From Sporodiniella umbellata (lineage: Eukaryota > Mucoromycota > Mucoromycetes > Mucorales > Rhizopodaceae): a stretch of 64,000 nucleotides of DNA. The notes beneath the pieces are model-generated. The model had not been told where the DNA came from and ran no database searches. It saw only the letters and a program-made list of their open reading frames with translations. The position numbers were made by a program, and so were the translations under genes. Below, one piece after another: positions 58,390 through 64,000 of this stretch (its first letter is position 1; the number at the start of each line of letters is the position of its first letter). The stretch lies in contig JAIXMR010000018.1 of the NCBI GenBank assembly GCA_025677835.1, positions 62,001 to 126,000 on the forward strand, in the 5' to 3' direction.

Positions 58390-60970
58390 AAAGGAAAGGA
58401 AAAGGAGAGAGAAAAAAAAATCCTGGCCTTTTTTTGGAGTCACATGAAAAAAAAAAAAAAAAAAGACAGATACCTCAGTTTACAATGGCTTTTGTGCCTT
58501 CAGTTCAAATCAAATCTTACAATAGTTGGCTATATGCAGATAGTATAAAAGCTTTCTTTAGAATGCGTGGTTATGGCTTTTTAGAAGTTTAGTTTGTCAT
58601 TTTGGGCTTAAATGGTTTTTTGCTACGTAAATTTAAATGACACTTGTTTTTGAAAAGCGCAATAAACAAAAATGTAGTGACAAATAAGCTATAATACGAC
58701 GTGTACTTGAAATGCAGCTTCTGCGGACCTAGACAGAACTCACTTAATGAGTCTTTCAGAGTTTTTTTTATTGAACATGAGCGAGACATGGACAAAGCTT
58801 CTTGCCCTTGCAAACTTGTTAGTTTTCACATTGGCTTATGTAATCTGAAAAATAAATAACAAGACAGATAATATGATCACTATCTCCTCAAAGTACAAGC
58901 CACCGTGTGCTAGATTTTAGAAGGTTATACTCTAGGCAGTAAAATGCAACGTATACCTTTTCCAAAGTTTTTTTTTCTTGGTGTTTGATTGTTGCGATCA
59001 TGTCCCACCACAAACTTGGTAACTATATCCTATCGAGGCTACTGATTGGCTCTATTTAGGAAGGCCCGAGTGCCTGTGTGACACTTAACCGTGCCTGATA
59101 AAACAAACTGTCTGTAAAAAGAAGAGCGTGTTTGAAGCTTGTAATTGTATGTATTTTGTACTGTAAGACTTTGGTATTTAATATCCTTTTTCTTGAAAAA
59201 AAAATACATTTGAATGTCAATCTTTATGCTATTTATTTTTGCAGTTGTGCTCTAAATTGTAGATGATGAACACCTTTGAGAAAAAGGCTTTTGCTGCCAG
59301 CAAATACAATGCGATAAAAAGTTTAAACCCTACTGGCTAGAAAAAAAGCTCTAGTTCACATGTACTGAAGGTTTTTAAAAAAAAATATGCTCAAGCACCC
59401 TTAAAAGAACAAAAAAGTTTAAGCGAAAAGGTACAGATTCCAGGTGCTGTACCACTACAAATAGTGTTATTAAGACAAAGACAAACACACGGAGCTACTC
59501 AGGGCAAGTCAAAGATTTCAAAGCTCTTGTTTTAAGGATTTTTTTAGCTAACACAAACATTATATAAGCAGCGAAGAGTATTAAAGTATGTCAAGAAACG
59601 ACACTGTCTACTCCAATAGTAATAAAAATGCCGCTTTTGAGCTTTAATCTTTCAGCTGCTCTAGATAAAAGAGCAAGGGCCTGAAAGCAATTACTAAAAA
59701 AAGAACTCGCAAAGGCTTTTAATTTCATTTTTTAACGAACAATTGCGATTTATCTCACGAAATTAAGAATTATGTCTAAAAGCATGTTGTTGGAATTCGT
59801 GACTAAGATAAAATGTATATGTATTTTGTGAGGAGCTATATCTTTTTGGTAAGCCCTGTTTTCACACCGGATTAAGTTGAACTCTTCCCAGGCTTTTTTA
59901 ATAAACGAACTGAAAAAGAGGATAGTGTATTAGCTTACGTATAATAAAAATATGTAGGATACTGTTATACATGTTTTGAAATATGCGATGAAATGGAACT
60001 AACATCCGCGTATACACCTTATCGTTTTTTTGACAAAAACATATGTACTTACAAATCCAGCCAAATTACCAAGTACATATATCCCCTAACCACTACTATA
60101 CATACCTGCTTTAATATTACCCACAGACTAATACAGTTAATCAATCTTGATCACTGGTTTGAGATAAAATGAACTACACTGGACTTACTAGCGTCGCACA
60201 GTGTTAACACTAAAGTAAAACTTCCTGTTTTTGCTCTTGGGACTGAACGATTCCAGACAATTTTCAAGTACTTTTACGAGTACTTAAATAAGAATTGTAG
60301 GGGAACGCTGCCGTAAAGAATTTTATTTAGTCAAGACAGGTTTTTGTAGGAAAAGAAAAAATAATTCTTTTTGTAGTTTGTAGATAGGTTTTTTGGAAGA
60401 ATATCACCAGGTCTTTTATAAACTGGATTAGATATACATATATTTCCATCATCATGTCTTGTATAGTCTCATTTGTTGAAACTTTTGTGTGTGACAGTCT
60501 TAACTTTGTCTCTTTCAGTCTTTTTTCTCAGGAAATTATATGTCCATGTACATTATTAAGACTGTTTACATACCAACTTGCAGCTCAACCTATAAATACT
60601 AACTTTGTTTTTGATGAAAAAAAAAACCTTCTTTCTAGCAAAAGACAATAAATCCTTAAAGTGAAGATACTGAGCATTATTCTTGAAAACATTTTTACGA
60701 TGATTTGCCTTTTTAGCCCGAATCTTTTATCTTTGCAGAACGTTTATCTTGAGATGTACATTCTATTTTTCCAGACAGGCACACTCATATACAATGGCAC
60801 ATTGAAACACTCCGACAAGCCAATAAAGACCAAGTGACTTTTGTTATTTATCATTTGACCAATCACTGTTTGGAAAAATACAGAAAAGTTTTTTTTTCGA
60901 AGTTTTCACAGACAACACCCCATAAAATACACCCCCCTTCATATTTTTTTTTCTTCTTTTTTTTTGTTCA
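58390..60970. other. Large divergent intergenic region, DnaJ gene / WHI3-like
   Basis: About 2.6 kb of AT-rich DNA without a supported gene. Frames at 58589-58813 and 60454-60651 are short and unremarkable. An A18 run lies at about 58447-58464, just upstream of the DnaJ start. Close to the WHI3-like start is a C-rich stretch (CACCCCCC at about 60930) and a T-rich leader. Confidence 0.5.
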
Positions 60971-62108
60971 ATGATGATCAGCGAGCCAACACATTTTGCA
61001 CATTCGCTAAATCTAAATGACATTCAAAAACCTCTCACACTTTCCTCATCGCCCCAATATCGTAACAATTCACCTGTCCAACAAGCAAGCAGCAACCTAG
61101 ATGATGTAACTACTATATTTGTTGTTGGATTTCCAGAAGACATGTCAGAAAGAGAATTTCAAAACATGTTTACTTTTTGCCGAGGCTTTGAAGCTGCTTC
61201 ATTAAAGTGGCATTGTAAGGACCAAGAAGACGATAGTATGCCTAGCAATGGAGGGAAAAAACAAATGGTACGAAATTAGATTATGTAGACTATTGTGCTG
61301 AATTTTTATTTAGATTGGATTTGCTAGGTTTAGGACTCGTTTAGAAGCCCTTGGGTCTATTGATATATTGAACGGCAAAAAAATCGACCAAGAGAAAGGC
61401 ACTGTTCTTAAAGCAGAGATGGCCAAGAAAAATCTACACATCAAACGTACTACTCAATCCAATGCCATCCTGCCTTCTACCTTAGAAACAAGTGTATCCA
61501 GTAGTTCGATCTACGATACTTTTTCACCCTTACCTAGCGACCTGCTTCAGGATCTCAAAACAGACCTATATATGGACCCTCTTTCTCCCAATTCATTGAC
61601 CGACTCTTTCTTTGGCATTCATTCTCTCGATCAAGACCTTGGGTTCACTTCCCGTCTTGGATTGATACCTTCACTTCATCAACAGCATATGAAACTCAAA
61701 TTTGTGAGTGACTCAGAACCCGAGCATTACATGTCAAACAACAATACTACTCGCATACAAAGACCAGCCGACCAAAATCCTCCCTGTAATACCCTTTATG
61801 TTGGGAACTTACCACCTAACACTTCTGAAGAAGAACTCAAACTGCTGTTTTCAAACCTCCCGGGCTATCGTCGCATGTGTTTCCGCACAAAATCCCAGGG
61901 CCCTATGTGCTTCATTGAATTCGACGATATTGTTTGTGCCTCACAAGCTTTGAACGAACTACAGGGTCAGCCTTTAACAAACTCTGTCAAAGGGGGCATT
62001 CGCTTGTCTTATAGTAAAAACCCTCTATTCATCAAACCGAACAAAGAACCAAGCTACAAGCCTTTAATGAGCGACAGAAGGGACTTTATTTTTGATCCCC
62101 AGCTGTAA
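60971..62108 (+). CDS. RNA-binding protein with RRMs, Whi3-like
   Basis: Exons 60971-61267 and 61314-62108 give 363 aa. An N-terminal degenerate RRM (TTIFVVGFPEDMSEREFQNM, then IGFARFRTRLEAL and NGKKIDQEKGTVLKAEMAKK) spans about residues 45-155. A C-terminal RRM (NTLYVGNLPPNTSEEELKLL, LPGYRRMCFRTK, GPMCFIEFDDIVCASQALNE) spans about 255-335. The latter closely fits the RRM of yeast Whi3/Whi4 and fission-yeast Scw1, which bind mRNAs such as those of G1 cyclins or wall genes. The linker is Ser/Leu-rich; no long polyglutamine run is present, unlike in several Whi3 proteins. The start is the first of two adjacent ATGs. Two RRMs and short length resemble the broader Whi3/RBPMS group. Confidence 0.83.
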
Positions 62109-64000
62109 AACAAATTCAAAAAACAAAAAAAAACTCGTATTTTATTCATGAAACATATACACACATTATACATTACATTTTAATACAAATCAACCAAAAC
62201 AAAAGAGACAAAAAAATAGAAACATTTCATTGATAAACCATTTACACAATAAAAAATCAGTTGTATTTCTAAAGCCATAAACCTTGTTTTTTTTTTTGTT
62301 TGAACTAATAAAATACTTTGTCTTCATTTATACATTACCCCTTCAATAGCCCTTAGTAACTAAATTGGTTAAGAAGTATCGAAAGGCGTTGTGATGAGAT
62401 TGCCCCAACATTGATGCACATTTTATATTGTAAAATTGTTAAAACATCAAAACACTCTCTGTTTGAAGATAGATTGTATATCATAGGCAACCAAAAACCC
62501 TCAAAGTGTCTACATCCTTTTGAGTTTTTTCTTTTGTGTTTGGTGATGAAAAAAGAGTCTGTATTTTCTGTTTCGTAGAGGTTTGTTGCAGCTAATTCAA
62601 ATATACCACATACTGTTATGACCGGAAACTTAGAGGCACATCAATTCCGATGGTATAGTATTCATGTTTTAGCTCTCTTGATGAAAAAAAAAGGGAGGAG
62701 ATGTGAAAAAAGCTAAAACCCTGTTTTAAAAAAGTGGTTTAATTTCTTAAAAGTAATGAATGAGGAGACGGAAGGATGTTGGTATTTAGACCACTGTTTC
62801 TATTTATGTAGCTTCAAAATTCTCCCGTTAGTTTTTTTTTTTTAAGCTTTTATGTGTGTTCAAAAACAGACTATAGGCAGTAAAGACGAAAAAACATTGA
62901 ATACTGTTAACATAATAGATTTCCAAGGAAAAAAAACATAATATATAGCTTGAAAATTCGTTTTTACTCCAGTTTTTTATAGAGTTCTGCTAGGAACCTA
63001 TTTCAACTGAAGATCATGTAATCTATTCATAATACCTCAAGTCGACTGAGCCAAAGTGCTGTTGATTTTTAAGGTGTTTGCACAACCAGAAAAAAGAAGA
63101 AACTACTCCTCTCTCTTTAATTTGGCAATTGAATTTACAAGAAAAGAAGAAAAAATATCCAAACCTGGAACGTTTAACTATAAAACACTCCCCAAACCTG
63201 TTAGTAAATGTATGACCAGCTTTTTAAAACTTTTTTATCTCAAAAATCTGACAATTAAAATAGCTGATTATCAATACTACAAATAATCGCATCAACCGCT
63301 TTCTTTAAGCGAAAAAATAGGATGAAGACTTTACACTGCTGGTTATACTTTAATTGCAAAAGATAAACTGTATGCTTTTTTGCGGTTGAAAATTTTGAAA
63401 ATTAGAGAACTGACTAAATGATTTAAGACAAGCCTCAATCAGTTAAACAAAGAACAAGATTCTTAGAGGAAGCTTGTTGTATGACAGCTGTACTGCTCGC
63501 AAAACTTTATTATAGAAAAAACGTGAGAAGCCCCATTTATGTCTATAACTCTACACAACATCTGTGTACAGTCACAAAAATTGGACTTCACCGATTTCAT
63601 GAGTGTAACAATATTAATGGGCGGGCTTCAAATTCTCAAGGTGTGCTTTCTTTTCTAAAAAGCGGCTACTATTTTCTCAAGGCTGGTTGCAATTTTATCG
63701 AAAGGATGTTTCTTTTTTTTTTTTTGCAGCTATCTGGCAATTTACTATATAGAACTGTTTTCTAAGCAATTTTGAAATACAGTCTTTTAGAGTGTGTCAG
63801 TTGAGTTAAGAAAGAGTATACTAAGTGGTTGTAGGAGCCCCATAAAAAATTGACGTTGTGGCATGTTTTACGTTAGCTGTGTACTTTGTATCTTTTTGTT
63901 TCTTAAAACCAGTTGGACGCAATACACTTTATATAGTTGCAATTCCTATCAAAACTTCAATGCGGACGCAATGATCAAAGACTGCAATGCTACAAAACCA
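62109..64000. other. Gene-free AT-rich right end
   Basis: About 1.9 kb after the WHI3-like stop. It begins with A-rich probable 3' UTR. Small frames at 63056-63286 and 63481-63765 show no family signal or splice partners. No repeat or RNA gene is recognised. Confidence 0.5.

Overview
This window is eukaryotic nuclear DNA, most likely from an early-diverging filamentous fungus (Mucoromycota/Mucorales-like). The reasons are AT-rich sequence, genes split by many 45-110 nt GT...AG introns, proteins of fungal type (Mrp51, Iml2, Spc24, Whi3-like, Snf1, Dap1) and genes that are less usual in Dikarya (a UDP-xylose synthase, a GT49 LARGE-like glycosyltransferase, a concentrative nucleoside transporter). 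The species cannot be named from the sequence alone. I see no rRNA, convincing tRNA, CRISPR or prokaryotic element. Gene models were built by joining exons by eye so that splice sites, reading phase and family alignment agree. Nearly all models close in frame from ATG to stop.

Layout, left to right. 1-3.1 kb is gene-free. UXS1 (+) faces DAP1 (-) tail to tail at 4.4 kb. A small unknown gene (-), MRP51 (+) and a GIR2/RWDD1 gene (-) follow to 8.8 kb. Pyruvate kinase (+) and importin-beta KAP95 (+) occupy 10.6-16.2 kb. A Munc13-like C2/MHD protein, a divergent septin-like GTPase with a striking Pro-Phe-Glu-Gln repeat tail, and a GNAT acetyltransferase lie head to tail on the minus strand (16.5-23.2 kb). 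23.2-26.8 kb is gene-free with a decayed LINE-like remnant. A GT49 glycosyltransferase (+) follows. Exportin XPO1/CRM1, a membrane-anchored cPLA2-like lipase and a processive GT2 polysaccharide synthase lie on the minus strand (29.7-38.6 kb). A Sec2-like Rab GEF and a nucleoside transporter are on plus (40.2-45.1 kb). IML2, a RhoGEF (DH-PH), SNF1, SPC24, a small secreted Cys-rich protein and a J-domain protein are all on minus (45.3-58.4 kb). A Whi3-like RRM protein (+) ends the coding part at 62.1 kb.

Most genes are independent housekeeping loci. Three themes recur: polarised secretion and septation (Munc13-like, septin-like, Sec2-like GEF, RhoGEF), nucleocytoplasmic transport (KAP95, XPO1) and glucuronate/cell-surface sugar chemistry (UXS1, GT49, GT2). 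Whether any of these reflects functional clustering is inference. The most unusual item is the septin-like GTPase with its period-4 PFEQ tail. No clear multi-gene novel system is visible.
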